A stretch of 64,000 nucleotides of DNA from Chlorops oryzae (Eukaryota > Arthropoda > Insecta > Diptera > Chloropidae), in NCBI GenBank assembly GCA_020466095.1, contig CM035808.1, forward strand, positions 33,880,502 to 33,944,501, in the 5' to 3' direction. Below the pieces are notes generated by a model. That model saw nothing but the letters and a program-made list of their open reading frames with translations, was not told where the DNA came from and did no database searches. This document shows, piece after piece, positions 63,858 to 64,000 of this stretch (position 1 is its first letter; the number at the start of each line of letters is the position of its first letter). A program made the translations under genes and the position numbers.

Positions 63858-64000
63858 TTTACGTGTCTTTAGATGCACTTTTTGGTATGAAAGGGTTAAT
63901 AAAAAACAGGAATGAAACCGAATCATAGGCGAAAATTGATGAAAATAACTTTTGATGAACTGTTTTTTTCCGTTGATTTTGTTTATTTGTGACTTATTCG
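63858..64000 (+). repeat. Dispersed repeat family V, copy 2 (runs off the window)
   Basis: GAATGAAACCGAATCATAGG and GTTGATTTTGTTTATTTGTG with ACTTATTCG match 48512-48652. The copy continues beyond the window end. Confidence 0.75.

Overview
The window looks like gene-poor, intronic or intergenic DNA from a fly (Diptera, Brachycera). A tephritid or related schizophoran is my best guess, but I cannot prove it from one window. The guess rests on the low GC content, the many CATA/TATG tetranucleotide runs, the long mixed CAA/CAG tracts, a DD34D mariner, tRNA-derived SINEs and a DINE/Helitron-like element with central tandem repeats. I see no prokaryotic organisation, no rRNA, no functional tRNA and no CRISPR array.

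Host coding content is small. The best case is one minus-strand polyglutamine-rich exon (15821-16413). It ends in a textbook GTGAGT donor and has a GC-richer, 5'UTR-like stretch upstream to about 17050. If this reading is right, most of 1-15800 would be its downstream intron. Weaker candidates are a membrane-protein fragment at 102-580 (-), a frameshifted cyclin-box-like gene at 4604-5010 (-), and short ORFs at 25703, 34850, 39681, 40185 and 62905.

Most of the rest is transposon debris, and a good part can be resolved by terminal repeats and target-site duplications (TSDs). It includes a mariner with perfect 32-bp inverted termini and a broken transposase (2423-3707). Two TTAA-flanked piggyBac-type non-autonomous elements lie at 30023-30752 and 35071-36246. 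Two hAT-type elements with 8-bp TSDs lie at 10416-10902 and 45428-45660, and a second copy of the latter is nested in the piggyBac-type element at 35634. Several TA- or TTA-flanked MITEs are present. Eight copies of one tRNA SINE (SINE A), one copy of a second SINE (SINE B) and a 5'-truncated LINE 3' end (15345-15760) complete the set.

The two SINE types and the LINE share a 3' domain (a GTGGTWTCACAAYGGGCC-like block, a GGCAGC-NCCAC block, then an AACCT or ACCT tail). This suggests that the LINE family mobilises both SINEs. In one SINE copy the AACCT tail has grown into about 340 bp of TTAGG repeats that mimic an insect telomere.

Layout: 1-5 kb, candidate membrane-gene fragment, DINE-like element, mariner, cyclin-like remnant; 5-13 kb, mostly unannotated sequence with MITEs and four tRNA-Lys primer-site-like 18-mers; 13.4-17 kb, SINE with TTAGG tail, LINE end and polyQ exon; 17-29 kb, very AT-rich DNA with decayed repeats; 29-46 kb, dense MITE territory with an 828-bp-offset duplication; 46-64 kb, SINE/MITE nests, a long CT tract and an ATCGATA cluster. 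Many near-identical repeat copies differ by single-base indels in homopolymers, so some apparent frameshifts may be assembly errors.
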